Positions 26,496 to 34,580 of a stretch of 64,000 nt of DNA are shown in pieces (within the stretch, counting starts at the first letter, position 1; each line of letters begins with the position of its first letter). The translations under genes and the position numbers were made by a program. Source of the DNA: Aromatoleum anaerobium. Lineage in GTDB: Bacteria > Pseudomonadota > Gammaproteobacteria > Burkholderiales > Rhodocyclaceae. The notes under the pieces were generated by a model, which was not told where the DNA came from, did no database searches, and saw only the letters and a program-made list of their open reading frames with translations. The DNA lies in contig NZ_WTVG02000038.1 in assembly GCF_012910705.2 (NCBI RefSeq), positions 434,001 through 498,000 of the forward strand, read 5' to 3'.

Positions 26496-27026
26496 TCAGC
26501 CCTTCGCGAACTTCCCCAGCAGCTGCTGCAGCTTCTCGGCCTTGCGGCGTTCGGCTTCCTCGGCTTCGCGCTTCGCCTTTTCGGCTTCGAGCGCGTCCTT
26601 CTTGCGCTTGGCGGATTCGGCGAAGCGCTCCTTCAGCGTCTGCTTCGCGTGCACGCGCTGCTCTTCGGTGACTTCGCCTTCCGGCTTGCCGTCGAGGTCG
26701 AAGCGCGCCGTCGCCTTCTCCATGACTTTCAGGTAGCGCGTCGAGGCGGTGTGCAGGCGCATCGCGCTGCGGATCACCTTGCGGTCGAGATCGGGGAAGC
26801 GGGCGGCGATGGCCTTGTCGATGCGCAGCGCGAGCGGCTTGACGTCGCGGAAAGTCGGCGACGCTTCCTGCAGCTTCAGCAGCAGGCCGCGTGCGTCGAG
26901 GTGCGGGCGCTTCGCGCCGGGCTGCGGTTCGGCGGTCGCTTCGGCTGCGGTCGCTTCGGCGGTCTGCGCTTCGACTTCAGGGGCTTGCTCGTCGAGCTGC
27001 GCTTCGGAACGGGTTTCGGTAGTCAT
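26496..27026 (-). CDS. ProQ/FinO-domain RNA chaperone
   Basis: A 176-aa predicted RNA-binding protein related to ProQ/FinO, which bind structured RNAs and stabilise sRNAs or mRNAs. An acidic, Ala/Glu-rich leader (1-45) precedes the FinO domain (about 45-125: ARGLLLKLQEASPTFRDVKP, then PLALRIDKAIAARFPDLDRK and LHTASTRYLKVM). A lysine/glutamate-rich helical tail ends the protein. The start at 27026 (MTTETRSEAQ) is chosen because residues encoded further upstream have no family character. It lies 97 bp downstream of fdsA. Confidence 0.88.
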   Translation of the reverse strand: MTTETRSEAQLDEQAPEVEAQTAEATAAEATAEPQPGAKRPHLDARGLLLKLQEASPTFRDVKPLALRIDKAIAARFPDLDRKVIRSAMRLHTASTRYLKVMEKATARFDLDGKPEGEVTEEQRVHAKQTLKERFAESAKRKKDALEAEKAKREAEEAERRKAEKLQQLLGKFAKG

Positions 27027-27085
27027 TGCGGGGACGGAAATGCTTCGGCTGCGGACGGGAGCGCGCATGATCGCACGAAATACCG

Positions 27086-27118
27086 GAGGATAGCCGCTGC
27101 CACGCCGCGGCCATCCTC
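27086..27118 (-). terminator. Imperfect hairpin after fdsA
   Basis: GAGGAT-x-GCCGC pairs with GCGGC-x-ATCCTC (11 bp with one mismatch, 9-nt loop). It lies 5 nt past the fdsA stop on the minus strand. Only a short T-rich stretch (TATTTCG) follows, so termination is tentative. Confidence 0.4.
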
Positions 27119-27123
27119 ATGCA

Positions 27124-29973
27124 TCACGCTTGCGCCCGGCTTTCGGCGCTCAACTTGACCGCGCAGTACTTGAACTCCGGGATCTTGCCGAACGGGTCGA
27201 GCGCCGGCTGCGTCAGCAGGTTCGCCGCCGCTTCGACGTAGCAGAACGGCATGAACACCGAGCCGCGCTGCACCGCTTCGTCGGCGCGCGCCTCGAGCAC
27301 GATCGCGCCGCGCCGCGTCTCGAGGCGGACACTTGCGCCGGACGCAAGCGCCTGCGCGGCGAGGTCGTCCGGATGCACCGAGCACCACGGCAGCGGTTCG
27401 AGCGCGTCGAGGACGTCGGCGCGGCGCGTCATCGAGCCGGTGTGCCAGTGTTCGAGCACGCGCCCGGTCGTCAGCACCATCGGGTAATCGGCGTCGGGCA
27501 GTTCGGCCGCCGGTAGCGGCCCGACCGCGACAAAGCGCGCGCGGCCGTTCGAAGTCGGGAAATCGGCCTCGAACAGCACCGGCTGCGACGGCTCGTCCAC
27601 GGCGAACTTCGGCGCGACGACGGCCTCTTCGGTTTCGAGCGCCGCCCACGTGATGCCGGCGTAGCTCGGCAGCGCCCGGCGCAGTTCGTCGAAAATCTCC
27701 GCCGGACCGGCGTAGTTCCACGCGAGGCCGAGGCGCTGCGCGATCTGCTGGATGATCCACCAGTCGGGGCGCGCGTCGCCGGGCAGCGGCAGCACCGGGC
27801 GCGACAACTGCACGAGGCGGTCGGTGTTCGTGAAGCTGCCGGTCTTCTCCATCAGGCTCGAGGCCGGCAGGATCACGTCGGCGAGCATCGCCGTCTCGGT
27901 GAGGAACAGATCCTGCACGACGAGGTGCTCGAGCCCGGCGAGCGCGGCGCGCGCATGCGCGAGGTCGGGGTCGGACATCGCCGGGTTCTCGCCTTCGATA
28001 TACATGCCGCGGATATCGCCCGCGAGCGCGGCGTCCATGATCTCGACGACGGTGAGGCCCGGCACGTCGGACAAGGGCGTCTCCCACAGCGCCTCGAACT
28101 GCGCGCGGATCGCCGGATCGGCGACGCGCTGGTAGTCCGGGAACATCATCGGGATCAGGCCGGCGTCGGAGGCGCCCTGCACGTTGTTCTGGCCGCGCAG
28201 CGGATGGAGTCCCGTGCCGCGGCGGCCGATCTGGCCGGTCATCAGCGCGAGCGCGATCAGGCAGCGCGAGTTGTCGGTGCCGTGGATATGCTGCGAAATG
28301 CCCATGCCCCAGAAGATCATGCTGTTCGGGCCGCGCGCGTAGAGGCGGGCGACTTCGCGCACGGTCTCGGCGGCGATGCCGGTGATCGCCTCGACCCGCT
28401 CGGGCGGGTAGGCGAGCGCCGCAGCGCGGAACGCGTCGAAGCCGGTCGTGCGCGCCGCGATGAAGGCCTCGTCGGTGAGCCCTTCCTCGATGATCACGCA
28501 CGCGAGCGACAACAGCAGCGTCACGTCGGCATCGGGGCGGAACTGCAGGTAACGGTACGCATGGCGCGCGAGCGGGGTTTCGCGCGGGTCCATCAGGACG
28601 AGCTTCGCACCCCGCTCGACAGCGTTCTTCATGAACGACGCCGCGACCGGGTGATTCGACGCCGGGTTCGCGCCGATGACGACGATCACGTCGGCGAATT
28701 CGACGTCGCGCACCGGGTTCGACACCGCGCCCGAGCCGATGCCTTCGAGCAGCGCCGCGACCGAGGATGCGTGGCACAGCCGCGTGCAGTGGTCGACATT
28801 GTGCGTGCCGAAGCCGGTGCGCACGAGCTTCTGGAACAGATACGCTTCCTCGTTGCTGCCTTTCGCCGAGCCGAAGCCGGCGAGCGCGTGCGGGCCGTAC
28901 GCGGCTTTTATGCGCGCGAGGCCGGCCGCGGCAAAGTCGAGGGCCTCGTCCCACGTCGCTTCGCGGAACGCGGCGAGCGGCGCCGCCGGGTCGAGATCGA
29001 CCGATTTCGGGATGCCGGGCCGGCGGATCAGCGGCGTGGTCAGGCGGTGCGCGTGGCGCGGGTAGCCGAAGCCGTAGCGTCCTTTCACGCACAGCCGCCC
29101 GGCATTCGCGGGGCCATCGCGGCCTTCGACGTGGACGATCTTCGCGGCCGGGCCGTCGCCGGCGACGTGGTAGGTCATCTGGCAGCCGACGCCGCAGTAC
29201 GGGCACAGGGAATCGATCGCACGCATCGCCGGCTCGGCAACCGGCGCTGCCGGCTCGACGGGTGCGGGGACCGGCGCCGGCTTCTCGGCGAAGGCACCGT
29301 GCACCGCGACGGGTTCGCCGGCAGTCTGCCCCGGAAAATCCGCGAGTGCCGCCGGCAGCAGCGCGCCGGTCGGGCAGGCCTGCACGCATTCGCCGCAGCC
29401 CACGCACGAGGACGTGCCCATCGGATCGTCGAAGTCGAACACGATCGCGGTGTCCGCGCCGCGCCGGGCCAGCCCGATGACGTCATTGACCTGCACTTCG
29501 CGACACGCGCGCACGCAACGCGTGCACTGGATGCATGCGGCGAGGTCGACCGCGATGCCGGGGTGGCTGCGATCGGGCAGCGGCTGCGCGCGCGGCGCGA
29601 AGCGCGAGCCGACGACGCCCAGTTCGTCGCACCAGTGCGCGAGCTCGGAGTCGGGCTTCTCGGCGGCGGCGGGCACGTCGGCGCGCAGCAGTTCGAGCAC
29701 CAGGCGCTGCGACGCGCGGGCGCGGTCGCTCGTCGCTTTCACCTTCATGCCGGGTTTCGGTGCGCGGCAACAGGACGGCGCGAGCACGCGCTCGCCGTCG
29801 ATCTCGACGACGCACGCGCGGCAGTTGCCATCAGCCCGCATGCCGTCCGTGTAGCACAGGTGCGGGATATCGACGCCGGCACGGCGCGCCGCGAGCAGGA
29901 TCGTCTCGCCGGGTTGCGCATCGATCTCGCGGCCGTCGAGTTCGAAGCGGACCGGGTTCGTCGGAGCGTTCAT
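27124..29973 (-). CDS. fdsA: NAD-dependent formate dehydrogenase, molybdenum alpha subunit
   Basis: The catalytic subunit that oxidises formate to CO2, passing electrons to the FMN subunit and NAD+. Reading from residue 1: a [2Fe-2S] domain (C40, C51, C54, C68), two [4Fe-4S] ferredoxin motifs (C147-C157 CIQCTRCVRAC and C190-C200 CVGCGECVQAC), the cluster of the Mo domain (C257, C260, C264, C295), and the bis-MGD molybdopterin domain with the presumed Mo ligand Cys396 in NVDHCTRLCH (cysteine, not selenocysteine). Length is 949 aa. The start at 29973 gives a 4-nt ATGA overlap with fdsGB. The open frame further upstream overlaps fdsGB and is discarded. Confidence 0.93.
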   Translation of the reverse strand: MNAPTNPVRFELDGREIDAQPGETILLAARRAGVDIPHLCYTDGMRADGNCRACVVEIDGERVLAPSCCRAPKPGMKVKATSDRARASQRLVLELLRADVPAAAEKPDSELAHWCDELGVVGSRFAPRAQPLPDRSHPGIAVDLAACIQCTRCVRACREVQVNDVIGLARRGADTAIVFDFDDPMGTSSCVGCGECVQACPTGALLPAALADFPGQTAGEPVAVHGAFAEKPAPVPAPVEPAAPVAEPAMRAIDSLCPYCGVGCQMTYHVAGDGPAAKIVHVEGRDGPANAGRLCVKGRYGFGYPRHAHRLTTPLIRRPGIPKSVDLDPAAPLAAFREATWDEALDFAAAGLARIKAAYGPHALAGFGSAKGSNEEAYLFQKLVRTGFGTHNVDHCTRLCHASSVAALLEGIGSGAVSNPVRDVEFADVIVVIGANPASNHPVAASFMKNAVERGAKLVLMDPRETPLARHAYRYLQFRPDADVTLLLSLACVIIEEGLTDEAFIAARTTGFDAFRAAALAYPPERVEAITGIAAETVREVARLYARGPNSMIFWGMGISQHIHGTDNSRCLIALALMTGQIGRRGTGLHPLRGQNNVQGASDAGLIPMMFPDYQRVADPAIRAQFEALWETPLSDVPGLTVVEIMDAALAGDIRGMYIEGENPAMSDPDLAHARAALAGLEHLVVQDLFLTETAMLADVILPASSLMEKTGSFTNTDRLVQLSRPVLPLPGDARPDWWIIQQIAQRLGLAWNYAGPAEIFDELRRALPSYAGITWAALETEEAVVAPKFAVDEPSQPVLFEADFPTSNGRARFVAVGPLPAAELPDADYPMVLTTGRVLEHWHTGSMTRRADVLDALEPLPWCSVHPDDLAAQALASGASVRLETRRGAIVLEARADEAVQRGSVFMPFCYVEAAANLLTQPALDPFGKIPEFKYCAVKLSAESRAQA

Positions 29974-31727
29974 GCCGCGCCCTCCTCGTTCTCGCCGGCG
30001 ACGCCGACTTCGTGCGGGAAAAAGCGCAGCACGGATTGCATCGGGTTCGGCGCAGCCTGGCCGAGGCCGCAGATCGAAGCGTCCATCATCAATGTTCCGA
30101 GTTCGGTCAGCAGCGCGGCGTCCCACGTCGGCTGTTTCATCAGTTCGGCCGCTTTCGCGGTGCCGACGCGGCACGGCGTGCATTGGCCGCAGGATTCGTG
30201 GGCGAAGAATTCCATCGCGTTTTCGGCGAGCACGCGCGCGCGATCGAACTGCGAGAACACGACGATCGCCGCCGAGCCGATGAAGCAGCCGTAAGCGCCA
30301 AGGGTGTCGAAGTCGAGCGGCACGTCGGCGAGGCGCGCCGGCAGCATGCCGCCGGACGCGCCGCCGGGGAAATAGCCGTACAGCTCGTGGCCCGGCAGCA
30401 TGCCGCCGCAGTGTTCATCGACGAGTTCGCGCAGCGTGATGCCGGCGTCGGTGACGACGACGCCGGGCCTCAAAACGCGGCCGCTGACGGAGAAGCTGCG
30501 CAGCCCCTGGCGACCGTTGCGGCCACGGCTCGCGAACGGGTCGGGTCCGCCCGCAAGCGCGGGTGCGACGATATCGCGCACCCACCACAGGGTCTCGAGG
30601 TTGTGTTCGAGCGTCGGGCGACCGAACAGGCCCACTTCGGCAACGTACGGCGGGCGCAGCCGCGGCATGCCGCGCTTGCCTTCGATCGACTCGATCATCG
30701 CCGACTCTTCGCCGCAGACATACGCGCCGGCGCCGCGGCGCAGCTCGATCGGCGACAGATCGGGCCACGCGGCGCGCACGCGGTCGAGCTCCCCGGCGAG
30801 CAACCGGCGCAGCGCCGGGTATTCGTCGCGGATGTAGATCCAGATGCCGTCGATGCCGACGACGTGCGTGGCGATCAGCATGCCTTCGATGAAGCGGTGC
30901 GGATCGGTCTCGAGGTAATGGCGGTCCTTGAACGTGCCCGGCTCGCCTTCGTCGATATTCACCGCCATGAGCCGCGGCGCGGGCTGCGCAGCCACCGTGC
31001 GCCACTTGCGCGCGGCCGGGAAGCCCGCGCCGCCGAGGCCGCGCAGGCCGGCGGCGTCGAGTGCGGCGATCACCGTATCACCTGCGATTTCACCGCTGCG
31101 CACGGCCTGCCACAGCCGGTAGCCGCCGGCCGCGCGGTAGGCGTCGAAACGGATCGCGTCGGGCAGCGGCTCGTCGCGCTCGCCGCTCGCAACCGCCGCG
31201 GCGACGCTGTCGGCATCGGCGTGCAGCACTGGCTTCTGCCCGACGACCGCGACCGGCGCCGAGTCGCAGCGCCCGACACAGGGCACACGCTGCACGCGCA
31301 CGTCGGCGCCGAGCCGGGTCGCGAGCGACGCGGCAAGTTCGACGCCCCCCGCCATCGCACAGCCGAGCGACTCGCACACGCGCACCGTCAGCGCCGGCGG
31401 CGCGGCTTCGCCGGCGCGGACGATGTCGAAATGGTGATAGAAGCTCGCGACTTCATAGACTTCGGCGCGTGCGAGCTGCAGCGCCTCGGCGAGCGCGGCG
31501 AGATGGTCGGCGAACAGCGCGCCATGCTCGTCCTGCAGGCGATGCAGGTATTCGATCAGGCGGTCGGCGCGCGGCGTCTCGCCGGCGAGCGCGGCCGACG
31601 CGGCGAGCCGCGCAGACGGCGGCAACGGCTCGCGCCGTCGCGCCCGGTCCGCCGAACTTTCGCGGGATCCCTTGCCCGGGCGTGCGCCCGCGCTGCGCTG
31701 CTTTTCATCGATCATGCTCGTGCTCAC
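29970..31727 (-). CDS. fdsB: NAD-dependent formate dehydrogenase, fused gamma-beta (FdsG-FdsB) subunit
   Basis: The diaphorase part of the soluble formate dehydrogenase, carrying electrons from FdsA to NAD+. It is a fusion: residues about 50-200 form a NuoE/FdsG-like [2Fe-2S] domain (C118, C123, C150, C154). A NuoF/FdsB-like domain follows, with the FMN/NAD motif LRGLGGAGFPAARKW, the NuoF block GAYVCGEESAMIES and a C-terminal [4Fe-4S] site SCGQCTPCRVGT. In Cupriavidus-type fds operons these are two genes. It is 585 aa and couples to fdsA by ATGA overlap. No fdsC/fdhD or fdsD gene is in the window. The rubredoxin gene ends 48 bp upstream. Confidence 0.92.
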   Translation of the reverse strand: MSTSMIDEKQRSAGARPGKGSRESSADRARRREPLPPSARLAASAALAGETPRADRLIEYLHRLQDEHGALFADHLAALAEALQLARAEVYEVASFYHHFDIVRAGEAAPPALTVRVCESLGCAMAGGVELAASLATRLGADVRVQRVPCVGRCDSAPVAVVGQKPVLHADADSVAAAVASGERDEPLPDAIRFDAYRAAGGYRLWQAVRSGEIAGDTVIAALDAAGLRGLGGAGFPAARKWRTVAAQPAPRLMAVNIDEGEPGTFKDRHYLETDPHRFIEGMLIATHVVGIDGIWIYIRDEYPALRRLLAGELDRVRAAWPDLSPIELRRGAGAYVCGEESAMIESIEGKRGMPRLRPPYVAEVGLFGRPTLEHNLETLWWVRDIVAPALAGGPDPFASRGRNGRQGLRSFSVSGRVLRPGVVVTDAGITLRELVDEHCGGMLPGHELYGYFPGGASGGMLPARLADVPLDFDTLGAYGCFIGSAAIVVFSQFDRARVLAENAMEFFAHESCGQCTPCRVGTAKAAELMKQPTWDAALLTELGTLMMDASICGLGQAAPNPMQSVLRFFPHEVGVAGENEEGAA

Positions 31728-31775
31728 GATTGCGCCTCATCCGATCCTTCATCCGTGTGAAACCGTCCCGGGCTT

Positions 31776-31940
31776 TCAATCCTCGACGACGGTAAAGTTG
31801 TCCTTCGGCGTGCCGCAGTCCGGGCACACCCAGTCGGCGGGCACGTCTTCCCACTTCGTGCCGGCGGGGATGCCTTCGTCGGGCAGGCCGTCGGCTTCGT
31901 TGTACGGGAAATAGCACGCGGTGCATTGATACGTGGCCAT
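31776..31940 (-). CDS. Rubredoxin
   Basis: A 54-aa one-iron electron carrier. The Fe(Cys)4 site is formed by CTAC (residues 6-9) and CPDC near 39-42; the YFPYNEADGLPDEGIPAGTK block and the C-terminal TVVED are typical. The start at 31940 is preceded by AAGGA, and the upstream open frame has no similarity. Its partner cannot be told: it sits between the benzoate-locus thioesterase (83 bp upstream) and formate dehydrogenase (48 bp downstream). Confidence 0.95.
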   Translation of the reverse strand: MATYQCTACYFPYNEADGLPDEGIPAGTKWEDVPADWVCPDCGTPKDNFTVVED

Positions 31941-32023
31941 GATGTCGGTCCTTGTCTCTGTGGGTAGGGGTCGGGGGCGGGTCTGTTTGTGGTGTTGCTG
32001 TTTTGTCTGGCTTGCGTTCGGGC

Positions 32024-32440
32024 TCAGGACGACGCGAGGAAGCGGCTGAAGCGCTCGCGCCATTCACCCTCGATCGGCGTCGCGCGCGGCGCACCGCCGA
32101 GGTCGGCCCAGACGACGGTCTGCTTCGCGCGAAAGCGCACTTCGTCGCCCATCGCGGCGGTCGTCGTGATGTCCATCGACGTGTTGCCGATGCGGTTCAC
32201 CGCCAGCGTGAACGTCAGGTCGTCGCCGTGCATGCTCGGTGCGATGAAATCGACTTCGAGGTGGCGCATCGGCACGCCGCGCCGGATGTCGGCGTGGAGC
32301 TTGTAGAAGTCGATGCCGATGCCTTCATCGAACCAGTCCTCGATGACTTCGTTGCACAGCACCAGGCACTGCGGGTAGAAGACGATTCCGGCCGGGTCGC
32401 AGTGGTGGAAGCGGATGGATTTCTTGCATACAAATTCCAT
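32024..32440 (-). CDS. 4-hydroxybenzoyl-CoA-type thioesterase
   Basis: A 138-aa hot-dog-fold acyl-CoA thioesterase. The catalytic block FHHCDPAGIVFYPQ (residues about 10-24) is the 4-HBT signature with its key Asp. In the benzoate locus it would most plausibly hydrolyse benzoyl-CoA or a dead-end CoA thioester, returning free CoA when the pathway backs up; this is inference from context. The start at 32440 lies 2 bp beyond the stop of the hydrolase gene, so the pair is coupled. Confidence 0.9.
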   Translation of the reverse strand: MEFVCKKSIRFHHCDPAGIVFYPQCLVLCNEVIEDWFDEGIGIDFYKLHADIRRGVPMRHLEVDFIAPSMHGDDLTFTLAVNRIGNTSMDITTTAAMGDEVRFRAKQTVVWADLGGAPRATPIEGEWRERFSRFLASS

Positions 32441-32442
32441 GT

Positions 32443-33216
32443 TCAGTCCTCGAGGATGCGGGAAACGAATTCGCCGACGGCGTCGATAACGGCGGCCGGC
32501 TGGTCCTTGTGCGGCGAATGGCGGCAGTCGGCGAGCTTGACGAGTTCGACGTCGGGCGCCTGCGCGGCGATGCGCTCGATCTGCGCCATCGTGCCGTATT
32601 CGTCGTCTTCGCCCTGGATCGCGAGCACCGGGCAGAGGATGCGCGGGACGTATTCCTCGATGTTCCACGCGCGAAAATCCGGGTGCAGCCAGATGTCGTT
32701 CCAGCCCCGGAAAGCCGCGTCGACATCGGCGTGGTGCTTGGCCAGGCGCGTGCGCAGGTCAGTCGTCTGCCACGCGACTTTCGCCTGCTCGATGCTCGAC
32801 ACCGAGATGTCCTCGACCATCACGTGCGGCGCCATGACGATGACGGCGGTCAGCGGCGTCGCGGTGCCGCCGGCGCAGATCAGCGCGATCGAGGCACCGT
32901 CGGAATGGCCGAACAGGATCGGCCGCTCGAGCCCCAGCGCGGCGAGCAGCGCCGGCAATACGTGCAGGCCTTCGTCGTGCATGTAGCGCGTGTCGCGCGG
33001 TAGCCGGGCCGGATCGGAGCGGCCGTAGCCCGCGCGCGAATAGACGAGCGCTTCGCAGCCGGTCGCGTCCGCGACTTTCTGCGGGAAGTCGCGCCACATC
33101 GCGACCGAACCGAGGCCTTCGTGCAGGAACACGATCGCCGGGGCGCCTTCGCGCGGATGCGCCGACGGCAGGCGGACGTACTCGAGGCGCGTATCGCCGA
33201 CTTGAACCTGTTTCAC
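32443..33216 (-). CDS. Alpha/beta hydrolase of the benzoate (box) locus
   Basis: A 257-aa serine hydrolase fold: oxyanion region FLHEGLGSVAMWRDFP, nucleophile Ser in FGHSDGAS, acidic residue in QGEDDEYGT and catalytic His in DCRHSPHKDQP. Hydrolases of this kind accompany box genes in other Azoarcus-like clusters and may open a lactone or ester side product; the substrate is not established. The start is taken as GTG at 33216, which has GGGAG at good distance; a longer GTG start at 33258 is possible. It lies immediately upstream of the thioesterase. Confidence 0.82.
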   Translation of the reverse strand: MKQVQVGDTRLEYVRLPSAHPREGAPAIVFLHEGLGSVAMWRDFPQKVADATGCEALVYSRAGYGRSDPARLPRDTRYMHDEGLHVLPALLAALGLERPILFGHSDGASIALICAGGTATPLTAVIVMAPHVMVEDISVSSIEQAKVAWQTTDLRTRLAKHHADVDAAFRGWNDIWLHPDFRAWNIEEYVPRILCPVLAIQGEDDEYGTMAQIERIAAQAPDVELVKLADCRHSPHKDQPAAVIDAVGEFVSRILED

Positions 33217-33318
33217 TTCGAACTCCCGATGTTTCCTGAACCGGTGGTTATTGCGCACCGGGCCGCGCTGGACGCCCGGAACATGCGGACCGGCGGGGAT
33301 GAAAACGGACCGCGCTTC

Positions 33319-34506
33319 TTACATGGAGCAGCCGCGCGCGGGATCGGCGAGCGCTTTCTGCGCGACGCCGACGAGCTTGTTCTCGCGGCCTTCGACCTTG
33401 CGCAGGTAGACGTCCTGCACCGGGTTGTGCGCTTTCGACATCGTGAACGCGCCGCGCGGGCTGTCGATCTTCGCCGACTCCATCGCGGCGATCATCGCCG
33501 CCTGGTCGAGCTTGCCGCCCTTGACCGCTTCGAGGCCTGCGCCCAAGAGCTGCGCCGTGTCATAGCCGTGCACCGCATAGACGTCCGGTTGTGTGTTGTA
33601 CGTTGCGGCATACGCCGTACGGAAGCTCTTGTCCTTCGCGTTCGGCAGGCCGGCGGCGTAGTGCAGCGTCGTCAGCACGCCTTCGCCGGCGCCGTTCATC
33701 GCGTCGAGCGTGCCCTCGGTGAGGTAGCCCGTGCCGTACAGCGGGATCTTCGCCTTCAGCCCGGCCGCGTCGTAGTCCTTGACGAACTTCGCCGCGCCGC
33801 TGCCGACGAAGGACGCGAACACCGCATCCGGCTTGAGATTCGCGATCTCGTCGAGCAGGTGGCGGAAGTCAACGCTCGGGAACGGCACGAAGAGCTCCTT
33901 CGCGACCTTGCCGCCGGCCTGCTCGAACGCTTCCTTGAAGCCGGCGGCCGACTGATCGCCGAAGGAGTACTTCCACGACACCGTGACGACGTTCTTGTGA
34001 CCGCGCTCAGCCGCGAGCTTGCCCATCGCGTACGCCGGCTGCCACGTCGACATCGAAGTGCGGAACACGGTCGGCGCGCACAGCGACCCGGTCAGCTCAT
34101 CGCTGCCGGCGGTCGGGATGATCAGCAGCGTCTTCGTGTCGCGCGCGACTTTCGCCATCGCCAGCGCGGCGCCCGAATGCACCGTGCCGACGAGCACATC
34201 GACGCCGTCTCGCTTGATCAGCTTGCTCGCGTTCTCGGTCGCCGTCGCCGGGTCCGACTTGTCATCGGCGATGAAGTATTCGACCTCGCGCCCGCCGAGC
34301 TTGCCGTCGTGCTCGGCCACATGCTGCTTGAAGCCGTTCGTGATAGCGTTGCCGATCGCCGCGTAAGTGCCGGTGTACGGCAGCAGCAGCCCGACCTTCA
34401 CCTTGTCGGCGCCCTGCGCGAGCGCCGGCAGCAATGCCGTGCCGGCGATGCTGGCTGCGGCGACGGCGCCGGCAAGGCCGCGCCACTGTCGTTGCGAATG
34501 CTTCAC
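33319..34506 (-). CDS. Periplasmic branched-chain-amino-acid-type ABC substrate-binding protein, probably for benzoate
   Basis: A 395-aa exported binding protein. The N terminus is a Sec signal peptide (basic MKHSQRQWRG, hydrophobic core, cleavage near ALAQG/ADK). The mature part is a LivK/type I periplasmic-binding fold (VKVGLLLPYTGTYAAIGNAI, VDVLVGTVHSG, PTAGSDELTG). GTG start with AGGAGGAACGATCA upstream. Binding proteins of this class near aromatic operons bind benzoate-like ligands; that specificity is inferred from its place beside benzoate-CoA ligase. No permease or ATPase genes (livHMGF-like) are in the window, so its transporter must be encoded elsewhere. Confidence 0.88.
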   Translation of the reverse strand: MKHSQRQWRGLAGAVAAASIAGTALLPALAQGADKVKVGLLLPYTGTYAAIGNAITNGFKQHVAEHDGKLGGREVEYFIADDKSDPATATENASKLIKRDGVDVLVGTVHSGAALAMAKVARDTKTLLIIPTAGSDELTGSLCAPTVFRTSMSTWQPAYAMGKLAAERGHKNVVTVSWKYSFGDQSAAGFKEAFEQAGGKVAKELFVPFPSVDFRHLLDEIANLKPDAVFASFVGSGAAKFVKDYDAAGLKAKIPLYGTGYLTEGTLDAMNGAGEGVLTTLHYAAGLPNAKDKSFRTAYAATYNTQPDVYAVHGYDTAQLLGAGLEAVKGGKLDQAAMIAAMESAKIDSPRGAFTMSKAHNPVQDVYLRKVEGRENKLVGVAQKALADPARGCSM

Positions 34507-34527
34507 TGATCGTTCCTCCTGTCATCG

Positions 34528-34557
34528 GGATAATGGGACTATGTCGTCCCATTATCC
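34528..34557. repeat. Perfect 12-bp inverted repeat between the ligase and binding-protein genes
   Basis: GGATAATGGGAC and its exact complement GTCCCATTATCC are separated by 6 nt. On the minus-strand mRNA the hairpin lies 23 nt after the ligase stop and just upstream of the binding-protein ribosome site. No T-run follows, so it looks like an mRNA-stabilising or processing hairpin or an operator rather than a terminator. Confidence 0.85.
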
Positions 34558-34580
34558 TTTACGACCCGGGCGACGCGCCA

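Noticed and set aside
34528-34557. The 12-bp inverted repeat read as an intrinsic terminator of the ligase gene
   Set aside because: No T-run follows on the minus strand and the next gene is co-directional with its own good ribosome site.
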